A stretch of 64,000 nt of DNA. Source: JACVRW01 sp963837445. GTDB lineage: Bacteria > Actinomycetota > Thermoleophilia > Solirubrobacterales > Thermoleophilaceae. A program made the translations under genes and the position numbers. Location of the stretch: contig CAWINK010000003.1 of assembly GCA_963837445.1 (NCBI GenBank), positions 62,001 to 126,000 on the forward strand. The letters are read 5' to 3'. Below, piece after piece: positions 27,407 through 34,831 of this stretch (position 1 is its first letter; the number at the start of each line of letters is the position of its first letter). Under the pieces are notes generated by a model. It worked only from the letters and a program-made list of their open reading frames with translations. It was not told the DNA's origin and did not search any database.

Positions 27407-27429
27407 GCAAACCGCAGCAGAGCGCAGCA
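27407..27429 (+). repeat. 23-bp dispersed repeat, copy 3
   Basis: Same sequence as copy 2 (19530-19552). It ends 2 nt before the conserved TGCTCGC edge of the tRNA-Val fragment, so repeat and fragment are almost fused here. Confidence 0.7.
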
Positions 27430-27431
27430 GC

Positions 27432-27482
27432 TGCTCGCGCCTTACAAGCAGGAGGTCACTGGTTCGAGCTGGGCACCGCCCA
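27432..27482 (+). repeat. second tRNA-Val 3'-half fragment (attachment-site-like)
   Basis: The first 26 bp (27432-27457) are identical to 19616-19641, including seven bases that are not tRNA. From 27439 it follows tRNA-Val through the anticodon loop to ACCGCCC-A (27475-27482). The T-stem (ACTGG vs TGGGC) does not pair well, so it is a decayed copy. It marks the right edge of the accessory block. Confidence 0.65.
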
Positions 27483-27566
27483 TCCTCGGGCCTCATCGGA
27501 CGTCCGCGCTCGGCCGTGCGAGGAACTGGCGATATGGTTGGCACCGGCCCAATCTGGAGGTGAGAG

Positions 27567-28427
27567 ATGGAGTCGCAGACAGTGCCCGCCGTTGAGTTCC
27601 GCGACGGGCAACGGCAGCAGTGGAAGAAGGGCGCCGAGGGCTGGCGCAAGTGGTCGGATTTCATCGATGCCGCGACCGCTCACGTCAGCAAGCGCATGGT
27701 GGAGCTGGCGGGCGTCGAGCCGGGGAGCCGGGTGCTTGACGTGGCCGCGGGCTACGGCAATCCGTCGCTCACGGCGGCGGCTGTGGCCGGAGCCGAAGGC
27801 AAGGTCGTGGCCACCGACATCTCTCCCGAGATGCTGGCCTACGGCCGCGAACGCGCGGAGGCGGCCGGCCTCGAGCACGTCGAGTTCGTCGAGTCCGAGG
27901 CGGCCGGCCTGGACTTCCCGCCCGAGAGCTTCGATGCGGCGCTATCGCGCTTCGGGATCATCTTCGAGCCCGAGGCGGAAGCCGCGGCCGCCCGGGTGCG
28001 GGGTTTCCTGGTCCCGGGGTCGAGGATGGTGATCACCTCGTGGGGACCGCCGGAGCGGGTGCCCTTCATCGCGGTTCCGATGGGCACGGCGATGCGCACG
28101 CTCGGCGCCGATCCGCCCCCGCCGGGAACGCCCGGCCCGCTCTCGCGTCCGACACCGGAGGCGCTGGGGGGGCTGCTCGAGGGCGGCGGGTTCTCCGACA
28201 TCGAGGTCGAGGAGATCCAGGTCAGCTTCGAGTGGGAGTCCGCCGAGGAGTTCGTCGCGATGGTCAAGGACACAGTCCCACCGCTGGTCGCGCTGATCGC
28301 GAAGCACGCGCCGGATGACCCGGACAGGGCCTGGGACGCAATCCTCGGGGCGGCCAAGGAGAAGGCCTCGGACGACGGCACGGTCGCGTTCTCGAACCTG
28401 GTGCTGCTGGCGGTCGGGCGGGCATAG
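27567..28427 (+). CDS. class I SAM-dependent methyltransferase (UbiE-like)
   Basis: 286 residues, GGAGGTGAG immediately upstream of ATG 27567. SAM-binding motif 'GSRVLDVAAGYGNPSLTAAA', 'VVATDISPEMLAYGRERA', acidic 'FVESEAAGLDFPPESFDAALSRFGIIF'. The C-terminal half is like menaquinone/ubiquinone-type or small-molecule methyltransferases. Substrate cannot be assigned and the neighbours do not help. Confidence 0.8.
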   Translation: MESQTVPAVEFRDGQRQQWKKGAEGWRKWSDFIDAATAHVSKRMVELAGVEPGSRVLDVAAGYGNPSLTAAAVAGAEGKVVATDISPEMLAYGRERAEAAGLEHVEFVESEAAGLDFPPESFDAALSRFGIIFEPEAEAAAARVRGFLVPGSRMVITSWGPPERVPFIAVPMGTAMRTLGADPPPPGTPGPLSRPTPEALGGLLEGGGFSDIEVEEIQVSFEWESAEEFVAMVKDTVPPLVALIAKHAPDDPDRAWDAILGAAKEKASDDGTVAFSNLVLLAVGRA

Positions 28428-28533
28428 ATCATCCAGGGCGCAACAAAGCGCAAGCATCGACTCGCCGGTCGAGCCGACATAGGCTGGTGCGTCAGGGGCG
28501 GGTCAAGCGGCTCGCCGCGCGGATGATCCGCAA

Positions 28534-29049
28534 TTACGACTGATCGAACCGGTACGCCGTCTGGGCGTGCGGGTCCTTGGCGAAGGCCAGCACCTTCGCC
28601 GGCTCGACCCGGAACACGGCGGCGATGCCGTCCTCCCCGTGCACGAACGCCAGATCGCCGACGTCGAAGTGCCAGTCGCCGCCGTACTTCGCCTCGATGG
28701 CGTCGGCGAGCTGTTGCAGGGCGTCGCGATCCGTCACCCGGACCGCGGTGCCCTCGACGACGATGTCCAGGCCTCGCGCCCACGTGTTGTTGCCGGTGGT
28801 CAGCGCCACCTGCGCCGAATGCTCGAGGTTCCGGGCCTTCTGCTCCTCCAGGCCGGTGCAGAAGTGCATCGCCTCGTGGTGGAAGAGTCCGATCAGCGGG
28901 GTTACGTGCGGTCGGCCGTCGGCACGGACGGTGGTCAGCCAGTACAGCTCGGCCTGCTCGAGCACGCTCGCGACCTCGGGCCAGGGCGTGGGACCTGCCT
29001 CCGGATCGCTGAAACGGCTGTCGAACTTGGCGGTTGGCTCGGACTGCAT
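28534..29049 (-). CDS. PPOX-class flavin/F420-dependent oxidoreductase (pyridoxamine oxidase fold)
   Basis: 171 residues. Split-barrel fold signatures 'LEQAELYWLTTVRADGRPHVTPLIGLFHHEAMHFCTG', 'KARNLEHSAQVALTTGNN' and 'GLDIVVEGTAVRVTD', with 'VFRVEPAKVLAF' near the end. Relatives use FMN or F420 to reduce small molecules. Divergent from the GDPD gene across 37 nt. Confidence 0.8.
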   Translation of the reverse strand: MQSEPTAKFDSRFSDPEAGPTPWPEVASVLEQAELYWLTTVRADGRPHVTPLIGLFHHEAMHFCTGLEEQKARNLEHSAQVALTTGNNTWARGLDIVVEGTAVRVTDRDALQQLADAIEAKYGGDWHFDVGDLAFVHGEDGIAAVFRVEPAKVLAFAKDPHAQTAYRFDQS

Positions 29050-29086
29050 CGTCGTAGGTGCCTCCTACGCTAGCTTGCCCGTGGGC

Positions 29087-30049
29087 ATGGGGATCAGAGG
29101 TCGTGTCGGGTTGCTGGTGCTAGCGGGGGCGCTTGCCGCGCCCGCCGCCGCGTCCGCGCAGCTCGCGGAGAATCCCTGGCTGGCGCGCACTCCGCTCAAC
29201 ATCGCCCATCAGGGTGGCGAGATCGAGGCACCGAGCGACACGCTGTACGCCTTCAAGACCGCGATGCGCAAGGGCGCCGACATGATCGAGACGGACGTCC
29301 ACCTGACGGCGGACGGCCGGGTCGTGGTCCTGCATGACGAGACCGTGGACCGCACGACGAACGGCAGCGGGTCGGTGGAGCAGATGACGCTGGCGGAGAT
29401 CAAGCGGCTCGACGCCGCGTATTGGTTCATCGAGGGAGAGGGCACGGTGCACGACGCGGGCCGTCCCGCGTCCGACTTCACGTGGCGCGGCGTGGCGACC
29501 GGCGACAGGCGGCCGCCGAGGCGCTTCACCGCGAACGACTTCACGGTCCCCACGCTCGACGAGCTGCTGGAGGCCTTCCCCAACACCCTGCTCAACATCG
29601 AGCTGAAGCCCACGGTCGCGATGACGGGCCGGCTCGAGGCGGCGGTCGCGAACCTCCTTCGAGCCCATGGCCGCACGGACGACGTGATCGTGGCCTCGTT
29701 CAACGACCAATCGGTCGAGATCTTCAAGGCGATCGCACCCGAGGTGCACACGGCGGTGCCCACCGCTCAGGTGGCCGCCTTCTGGGCGAGCTCACAGGGC
29801 GAGTTGCCCGGCACGCCGAACCCGCAGCACGTGGCCTTCCAGGTGCCCGAGACGTTCGAAGGGCTCACCGTGGTCACGCCGGACTTCATCTCGGACGCGC
29901 ACGCGAACCGGCTTGCCGTGCACGTCTGGACCGTGAACGAAGCCGAGGACATGCACCGCCTGCTCGACTGGGGGGCGGACGGGATCATGACCGACCGCCC
30001 GACGCTCTTGGAGCGAGTGCTCCGCGAGCGCAAGCGCCGGCAGCGCTAG
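29087..30049 (+). CDS. secreted glycerophosphodiester phosphodiesterase
   Basis: 320 residues from ATG 29087 (GTG 29081 also possible); TAGCTT at 29071-29076 is a likely -10. Signal peptide (residues ~4-23: RVGLLVLAGALAAPAAASA). GDPD barrel: 'LNIAHQGGEIEAPSDTLYAF' (HQGGE in place of HRG..PENT), 'GADMIETDVHLTADGRVVVLHDETVDRTT', 'PTLDELLEAFPNTLLNIELK' and 'VHVWTVNEAEDMHRLLDWGADGIMTDRP'. Hydrolyses lipid head-group diesters to glycerol-3-phosphate outside the membrane. Confidence 0.85.
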   Translation: MGIRGRVGLLVLAGALAAPAAASAQLAENPWLARTPLNIAHQGGEIEAPSDTLYAFKTAMRKGADMIETDVHLTADGRVVVLHDETVDRTTNGSGSVEQMTLAEIKRLDAAYWFIEGEGTVHDAGRPASDFTWRGVATGDRRPPRRFTANDFTVPTLDELLEAFPNTLLNIELKPTVAMTGRLEAAVANLLRAHGRTDDVIVASFNDQSVEIFKAIAPEVHTAVPTAQVAAFWASSQGELPGTPNPQHVAFQVPETFEGLTVVTPDFISDAHANRLAVHVWTVNEAEDMHRLLDWGADGIMTDRPTLLERVLRERKRRQR

Positions 30050-30099
30050 CACTCGCCGTTCGATCCGGCGCGTGTCTTCGCGAGATCGGAGGGAGTTCA

Positions 30100-30387
30100 G
30101 TGCCCGAGGTCGACCCAACGCCGCCGCGGCCGGTCGTCAGGCTGGCCGGCGTGCGGGCGACGGTCGACCGCGGTGCCCCACGCGTGCTTGTCCCGCAAGA
30201 CGAGCCGGTCTCGGTCACGGTGGTCGGCCGCGACGGTGACGGCGGCATGGGACGTGCGCGGGTCTCCATCCGAGCACGCCTGACCTGCCGCTCGACCGGT
30301 GGCAAGGTCGCCACCCGGCAGCTCGTCCGCTATGTCCCGCCCCCGCGGCGAGGCCTGGGCCGACACGACGAACGCGTCCGGGCTTGA
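30100..30387 (+). CDS. short protein of unknown function
   Basis: 95 residues from GTG 30100, with GGAGGGA at 30087-30093 as ribosome site. The composition is beta-rich ('PVVRLAGVRATVDRGAPRVLVPQDEPVSVTVVGRDG') with an Arg-rich end. No family recognised. The ribosome site and position downstream of the GDPD gene are the only support; it could also be the start of a gene broken by an indel. Confidence 0.35.
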   Translation: MPEVDPTPPRPVVRLAGVRATVDRGAPRVLVPQDEPVSVTVVGRDGDGGMGRARVSIRARLTCRSTGGKVATRQLVRYVPPPRRGLGRHDERVRA

Positions 30388-30466
30388 CGCGACGAGCAAG
30401 CACATCCACTTCGCCAGCCGGTAACCGCCGCCTCCATCAAACCCAGCGCGGTTCAGTCTGGCCGGC

Positions 30467-30895
30467 TCAGCCCGGCGAGCCGTCGAGCCGCTCGCGCGCC
30501 CCGTCGGGGTCGGCAAAGGATTGGACGCGGACGACCCGCCCATCGCGGACGGTCAATAGCGAGGATCGGGTCTCATCCACCTCGAGGTCGTGCGTCCGGC
30601 CGACGATGTGTACGACGACCGCTACCTGATCACCGGCGTCGTCGAACCTCAGCGTCTCAACGCGGTACCTCTCCCAAGCCGACAGGAACTCACCCCAGAA
30701 GCGCCGCACGCCGTCAAAGCCTCGGTAACTGTCGACGGCAAGCACCGACTCCGTCACCGGGACCCACTCGACCTCCGGATCCAAGTAACGACCGAGAGCG
30801 TCATCGGACATGCGCTGCTCGAACTCCTGCGTGGAGCCCTCGCTCGCAAGCTCCGCGTAGAGGCGGCGGACCAGTTCGACGTTCTCCTGTGACAC
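30467..30895 (-). CDS. SnoaL/NTF2-like family protein
   Basis: 142 residues from GTG 30895 ('SQENVELVRRLYAEL', the usual opening of this family). NTF2-like core: 'LGRYLDPEVEWVPVTESVLAVDSYRGFDGVRRFWGEFLSAWERYRVE', 'VVVHIVGRTHDLEVDETRSSLLTVRDGRVVRVQSFAD'. Members are small-molecule isomerases or hydrolases, or ligand-binding proteins; no substrate is evident. Lies 19 nt downstream of the YdeI-like gene on the same strand. Confidence 0.8.
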   Translation of the reverse strand: MSQENVELVRRLYAELASEGSTQEFEQRMSDDALGRYLDPEVEWVPVTESVLAVDSYRGFDGVRRFWGEFLSAWERYRVETLRFDDAGDQVAVVVHIVGRTHDLEVDETRSSLLTVRDGRVVRVQSFADPDGARERLDGSPG

Positions 30896-30914
30896 CGCGT
30901 TCCAGCGCCGGCCG

Positions 30915-31181
30915 CTAGCTGCCGGTGCGGTCGCGGTGCTTGCACCCCGGCCAGCAGCAGGGCCGGCGCTGACCTTCCTCCAGCTCCTCCTGGGTCCGGC
31001 CAATGCGGCGTTCGCGGGTCGTCTGCTGCTTGGCATCCTCGATCCAGCAGATGAACTCGTTGCGCGCCAAGGGCGTGATGTCCTTCCAGGCATCGAGTGC
31101 CGTGGTGTTGGAGATCAGCGCCTCGCGCAGGTCTGCGGGTAGCGTGTGCACCACCCCACCGGGCACTTGTTGGCTGCTCAC
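30915..31181 (-). CDS. YdeI/OmpD-associated family protein
   Basis: 88 residues from GTG 31181, with TACCGT (minus strand 31193-31188) 6 nt upstream. 'LPADLREALISNTTALDAWKDITPLARNEFICWIEDAKQQTTRERRIGRTQEELEEGQRRPCCWPGCKHR' matches the helical C-terminal YdeI/OmpD-associated domain. Related proteins have been linked to antimicrobial peptide tolerance, but the molecular role is unclear. Two Cys and a terminal CxxxxC-H are present. Confidence 0.75.
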   Translation of the reverse strand: MSSQQVPGGVVHTLPADLREALISNTTALDAWKDITPLARNEFICWIEDAKQQTTRERRIGRTQEELEEGQRRPCCWPGCKHRDRTGS

Positions 31182-31208
31182 AGGACAACGGTACCTAGAG
31201 GGCAGGGC

Positions 31209-32420
31209 TCAGCGATTCTTCAGCTTCTTCCTGTTCCCCGTCGGTGCCGCCGCCGGCGCCGGCGGCCGCGGGTCGATGCGGATGATCTTGCCCAGCAGGG
31301 TGCCCAGGTTCTGGGCGTTGCCGTTCGGATCGCCCCCTCCGCCGCCGTCCCCGATCGCGGCGTAGAGGAGACCGTCCGGGCCGAACTGGAGCTGACCGGC
31401 GTTGTGGTTGCCGTTCTCGCTGTGCTCCTGGGTGAGCAGGAGCCGGCGCGAGGCGGGATCGGCGACGTTCGGGTCCGCCGAGCGCCGGAACTCCTCGATG
31501 CGCACGTCCCCGTCCAGGTCCGTGTAGTAGACGTAGAAGCGCCCGCTGTCGGCGTAGTCGGGAGCGAACGCCACGGACAGGAGGCCACGCTCGAGGTTGT
31601 CCGTGCCGACATCGGCGGAGATGTCGAGGAAGGGCGCGGTCGCGGGCACGCCGCCATCCACGAGCTGGATCCGGCCGCCCTGCTCGACCACGTACAGGCG
31701 GTCCGCGTCGGCGGGCTCGGAGGTCACGTAGACGGGCGTGTTGAAGATCCCGACGGGCTCGAGCACGGTGGCCGGGCCGACGCCGGTGAGGCGGAAGACC
31801 GGACCACCTAGCGACGCGGCGTAGACGCGCCCGGAGGCGTCCTCTCCAAAGGAGGACAGCGCGGGCACAACGCCCTCGCTCCGTATGTCGCTCGCCCCGT
31901 CTGCGGCGAGCACCGCAGAGCTCAGCTGGCCCGTGCAGAAGTCGCCATACAGGTAGCGGCCGGCGAGCGGATGTCCCTCCTGGCGCACGACGTAGCCGCC
32001 GACGATCGAGCACTCCGGGGCCGACCCGCCCGAGTTGTACTCGAGCACGGGGGGCACGTGGCCGGGCGCCTCGCAGCCTGCCGGTGCACCCTCGAAGGGC
32101 GCGCTGCCCTCGAAGCAGTTCCAGCCGTAGTTGTCGCCGGCGCCTTGCCCGGCGGGTGCGAAGTTGACCTCCTCGGTCGCGTCCTGGCCGACGTCGCCGA
32201 TCGCGAGGTGGCCGCTTACGCGGTCGAACGAGAAGCGCCACGGGTTCCGCAGCCCATAGGAGTAGATCTCGGGAAGCGCGCCGGCCTGCGTGGCGAACGG
32301 GTTGTCCGCCGGCACCTGGTACGAGACGCCCGCCTGGCCTGCGGCGCCCGCCGGCAACCCAAGAGCAAGCGCCGCTGCCGCGGCTGCGATGAAGGCCCCC
32401 TGCCTCCGCACGCCGGGCAT
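31209..32420 (-). CDS. secreted PQQ-dependent sugar (aldose/sorbosone) dehydrogenase, circularly permuted
   Basis: 403 residues with a signal peptide (residues ~6-30). All motifs of the six-bladed glucose/sorbosone dehydrogenase are present but in swapped order. Residues ~38-210 hold what is normally the C-terminal half: 'VPADNPFA', 'PEIYSYGLRNPWRFSFD', 'AIGDVGQDATEEVNF', 'NYGWNCFEG', 'GGYVVR', 'GRYLYGDFCTG'. Residues ~220-390 hold the normal N-terminal half: 'PVYVTSEPADADRLYVVEQGGRIQLV', 'RGLLSVAFAPDY', 'FYVYYTDLDGD', 'NHNAGQLQFGPDGLLYAAIGDGG' (with the catalytic-type His), 'NLGTLLGKIIRIDPR'. The protein would oxidise sugars outside the membrane using PQQ. The ring closes between 'EDASGRVYAASLGGPVFRL' and the canonical start. 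Confidence 0.82.
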   Translation of the reverse strand: MPGVRRQGAFIAAAAAALALGLPAGAAGQAGVSYQVPADNPFATQAGALPEIYSYGLRNPWRFSFDRVSGHLAIGDVGQDATEEVNFAPAGQGAGDNYGWNCFEGSAPFEGAPAGCEAPGHVPPVLEYNSGGSAPECSIVGGYVVRQEGHPLAGRYLYGDFCTGQLSSAVLAADGASDIRSEGVVPALSSFGEDASGRVYAASLGGPVFRLTGVGPATVLEPVGIFNTPVYVTSEPADADRLYVVEQGGRIQLVDGGVPATAPFLDISADVGTDNLERGLLSVAFAPDYADSGRFYVYYTDLDGDVRIEEFRRSADPNVADPASRRLLLTQEHSENGNHNAGQLQFGPDGLLYAAIGDGGGGGDPNGNAQNLGTLLGKIIRIDPRPPAPAAAPTGNRKKLKNR

Positions 32421-32520
32421 TGTGCACAACCGCGCGCGAGTGTGCGCCGGTTCAGCACGCCTGCGAGAAGATGAGGCGAAAGCCTGCTTACGACCTCGGA
32501 CGAGGAGGCGCAGGTCCTGA

Positions 32521-32742
32521 AGCTTCGAGCTGACGAACGACAAGCGGAAGGGACACAACATCCGCATCCACACCGGTGACACGTGCTGCTTCCGGCCGGG
32601 GTCGAAGGACATCGGGGGCACGCGAACGATCGGCGTTGGACGCACGCGTGTGGTCCTCGACCTGAAGCCCGGCACCTACACATATCTGTGTTCCACCGGC
32701 GGCTACTGGCGCACGCAGCACGGGACGCTTGTGGTGCACTGA
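32521..32742 (+). pseudogene. cupredoxin-like fragment without start
   Basis: The frame 'SFELTNDKRKGHNIRIHTGD...LDLKPGTYTYLCSTGGYWRTQHGTLVVH' is the C-terminal half of a plastocyanin-like domain (His in GHN, Cys in YLCST), ending with TGA at 32740-32742. An in-frame TGA stands directly before it (32518-32520) and no start codon or signal sequence remains. The usual CxxxGHxxxGM ligand loop is altered (CSTGGYWRTQHGTL). It is a remnant or is cut off by an indel. Divergent from the PQQ dehydrogenase. Confidence 0.5.
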
Positions 32743-32760
32743 CCAGGGTGCGGCGAGAGC

Positions 32761-33849
32761 TCAGGCAGTGGCACTCGCGCCGTGCACGAGCTGGGGCGCC
32801 GAGGCCGGGCGGTGATGTCGCAGCTTCATGCGTGCCTTGGGGGCGACCGCCTGAGCGGGGTCGCGGAGTAGGCGGCGGACGTCGGCCAGGCCGATGACGC
32901 CGAGCACGATCGGGACGCCTGCGTGCAGCGCGCGGTAGGCGAGCACCGCGGCGGTGGCGGTGGGCAGCGACATGCCGTACAGGACGAACATGCCGATCAG
33001 GCCGCCTTCGGCGCTGCCGGGTATCGGGATGATCGCACCGCCGTGCCCGAGCGTGTACGCCAGCACGAGCAGACCGATGGGCAGACCGGCCGACCCAAGC
33101 GCCTGGAAGGCGGCCGCCAGCGCGGCGACGTCGAAGGCGAAGTATCCGATCGCGCCGGCGATCACCAAGCGGTCCCCCGAGCGCAGCAGCTCGGCGCTAG
33201 CTCCGACCCCGTCGCGCAGGTACTCGCGCGCGTTTGCCAGTGCCGTCCTCAACCGCCCGGCGGGCACGCGCTCCACCGAGCCTTGCGAGCGCGGCAGGGC
33301 GAACACGGCGATGATGAGCAGGAGGGCGGCGACCCCCGGTAGCAGGGTCACGGCGAGCGTGGCCTCACCGGACAGCGCGCCGGCCGCGACGCCGAAGCCG
33401 GCGATTGCGACGGCCACGAAACTGACCAGGCTGGTGATCAGGAACAGGGCAACGGTCCGGCTGGCGGCGAACGAGCGAGGGACACCGGCGCGGTCGAGCA
33501 GTACGGCGCCTACGGCCAGACCGCCGGCGCCGCCCGAGGGCAGCACGATGTTCATGCCCTGCACGGCCATTGACATGCTCGTGCTCGCGCGCGGGCTGGT
33601 GCGGCGGTCGTAGACGCCGTGGAAGGCGAGGGCGAAGCAGGCTGTCGAGACCAGCTCCAGGATGAGCGCCGCGGCAATCCAGCCGCCGTCCGCACCGGCG
33701 AGCTGATGGCCGATCTCCCCCAGCCCGGGGAGCTGCGTAGCAACCACCGCGCCGGCGACCAGGAGCGCAGCGACCACCGCCAGCTTGCGGACGATCTGGC
33801 GGGCCGACGGGAGGTCGGCGGACTCGGTGGTGAGGGCGTGCGCGCTCAT
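32761..33849 (-). CDS. UPF0104/YbhN-type integral membrane protein (lysylphosphatidylglycerol synthase TM domain)
   Basis: 362 residues from ATG 33849 (GGGAGG site about 10 nt upstream; an ATG at 33882 is an alternative). Eight or so hydrophobic segments with the family's 'LPSGGAGGLAVGAVLLDRAGVP' and 'AYTLGHGGAIIPIPGSAEGGLIGMFVLYGM'. This TM domain occurs alone or fused to aminoacyl-phosphatidylglycerol synthases and is thought to flip lipids. No synthase domain is present here. A perfect GGCATC-GGT-GATGCC repeat lies at 33883-33897 near the upstream end. Confidence 0.8.
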   Translation of the reverse strand: MSAHALTTESADLPSARQIVRKLAVVAALLVAGAVVATQLPGLGEIGHQLAGADGGWIAAALILELVSTACFALAFHGVYDRRTSPRASTSMSMAVQGMNIVLPSGGAGGLAVGAVLLDRAGVPRSFAASRTVALFLITSLVSFVAVAIAGFGVAAGALSGEATLAVTLLPGVAALLLIIAVFALPRSQGSVERVPAGRLRTALANAREYLRDGVGASAELLRSGDRLVIAGAIGYFAFDVAALAAAFQALGSAGLPIGLLVLAYTLGHGGAIIPIPGSAEGGLIGMFVLYGMSLPTATAAVLAYRALHAGVPIVLGVIGLADVRRLLRDPAQAVAPKARMKLRHHRPASAPQLVHGASATA

Positions 33850-33978
33850 CTGGGTACAGCCTCCCTCGCGAGACCCCTCCATGGCATCGGTGATGCCCCC
33901 TAGGGGGACCCTGAACTTTCAAATCGCACCGTTGGTCCCGCAGCCGTGGAGGACGCCGATGCCAACCGTCGGACTAAG

Positions 33979-33996
33979 CCGCCTAGGCGGTACCGT
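33979..33996 (+). promoter_or_regulatory. palindrome next to -10 hexamer upstream of DUF899 gene
   Basis: CCGCCTAGGCGG (33979-33990) is a perfect 12-bp palindrome directly followed by TACCGT (33991-33996), a likely -10 for the DUF899 gene starting at 34034. The layout suggests an operator that would block the promoter. The regulator is unknown. Confidence 0.35.
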
Positions 33997-34033
33997 CTCC
34001 AAGCGGCGACGAACGGCCAAAGGAGGCGGCACG

Positions 34034-34771
34034 ATGCCCGAGCACACGATTGGAACGCGCGAGGAATGGGAGGCGGCTCGCGATGAGCTGGCCAAGCTCG
34101 AGGCTGAGCACGCCGAGCTCGATCAGAGGGTGACCGAGCAGCGACGCCAGCTTCCCTGGGTTCCGGTGGAGAAGGAGTACGAGTTCGACACGGAAGACGG
34201 GAAGAAGACCCTCGCCGAGCTCTTCGACGGGCGCTCGCAGCTCCTCGCCTACAACATCATGTACGGGCCCGACTACGAGCTCGGCGCCTGCCCCGGGTGC
34301 TCGAACCTGGGCGATGAGCTCGATGCCACGCGCGTGCATCTGAACCATCGCGACGTGACGCTGATCTGCTTCTCACGCGCGCCGATCGACCGGCTCGTGG
34401 CCTACAAGGAGCGGATGGGCTGGCAGTTCCCATACGTCTCGACCAATGGGACCGAGTTCCCCTTCGACTTCGGGCTCGCGCTCACGCCCGAGCAGGCGCA
34501 GGAGATCCCCGAGGTCCAGGAGATACTCGCCGGCCCCCCCGAGTGGCTCGAGGACTGGGGGCGGCAGGTGGGAGCCAAGCTCGAGGACGGCCTGCGCGAG
34601 AACCCGAGCTTCATCGCCTTCGCGCGCGAGAACGGGAGCATCTACCACACCTACACGGTGTCGGCCCCCGATCCGTTCGTGGCGCCGTACAACTCGTTCC
34701 TGCTCAAGCGAACGCCGAAGGCTGGGTCGGAGGAGCCCCGCGCCTGGCGCAAGGACGAGTACCCGGACTGA
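34034..34771 (+). CDS. DUF899 thioredoxin-like family protein
   Basis: 245 residues from ATG 34034; AGGAGG at 34021-34026. An N-terminal helical stretch with coiled-coil features ('REEWEAARDELAKLEAEHAELDQRVTEQRRQLPWVPVEKEYEF') precedes a thioredoxin-like domain: 'LFDGRSQLLAYNIMYGPDYELGACPGCSNLGDELDATRVHLNHRDVTLICFSRAP' (CPGC) and 'RMGWQFPYVSTNGTEFPFDFG'. Family function is unknown; the CxxC suggests a redox role. Confidence 0.8.
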   Translation: MPEHTIGTREEWEAARDELAKLEAEHAELDQRVTEQRRQLPWVPVEKEYEFDTEDGKKTLAELFDGRSQLLAYNIMYGPDYELGACPGCSNLGDELDATRVHLNHRDVTLICFSRAPIDRLVAYKERMGWQFPYVSTNGTEFPFDFGLALTPEQAQEIPEVQEILAGPPEWLEDWGRQVGAKLEDGLRENPSFIAFARENGSIYHTYTVSAPDPFVAPYNSFLLKRTPKAGSEEPRAWRKDEYPD

Positions 34772-34812
34772 TTGCCGCACCCGGCTGAGCCGGGCCCCTG
34801 CGGTAGCCTGTG

Positions 34813-34831
34813 TATATGCCTGAGGCATATA
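34813..34831 (+). promoter_or_regulatory. perfect palindrome over the MarR start codon
   Basis: TATATGCCTGAGGCATATA has 8-bp arms around TGA and includes the ATG at 34816. A TAGCCT hexamer (34804-34809) is just upstream, so a protein bound here would sit on the transcription start and block its own gene. MarR proteins typically bind palindromes of this size in their own promoters. Confidence 0.6.
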
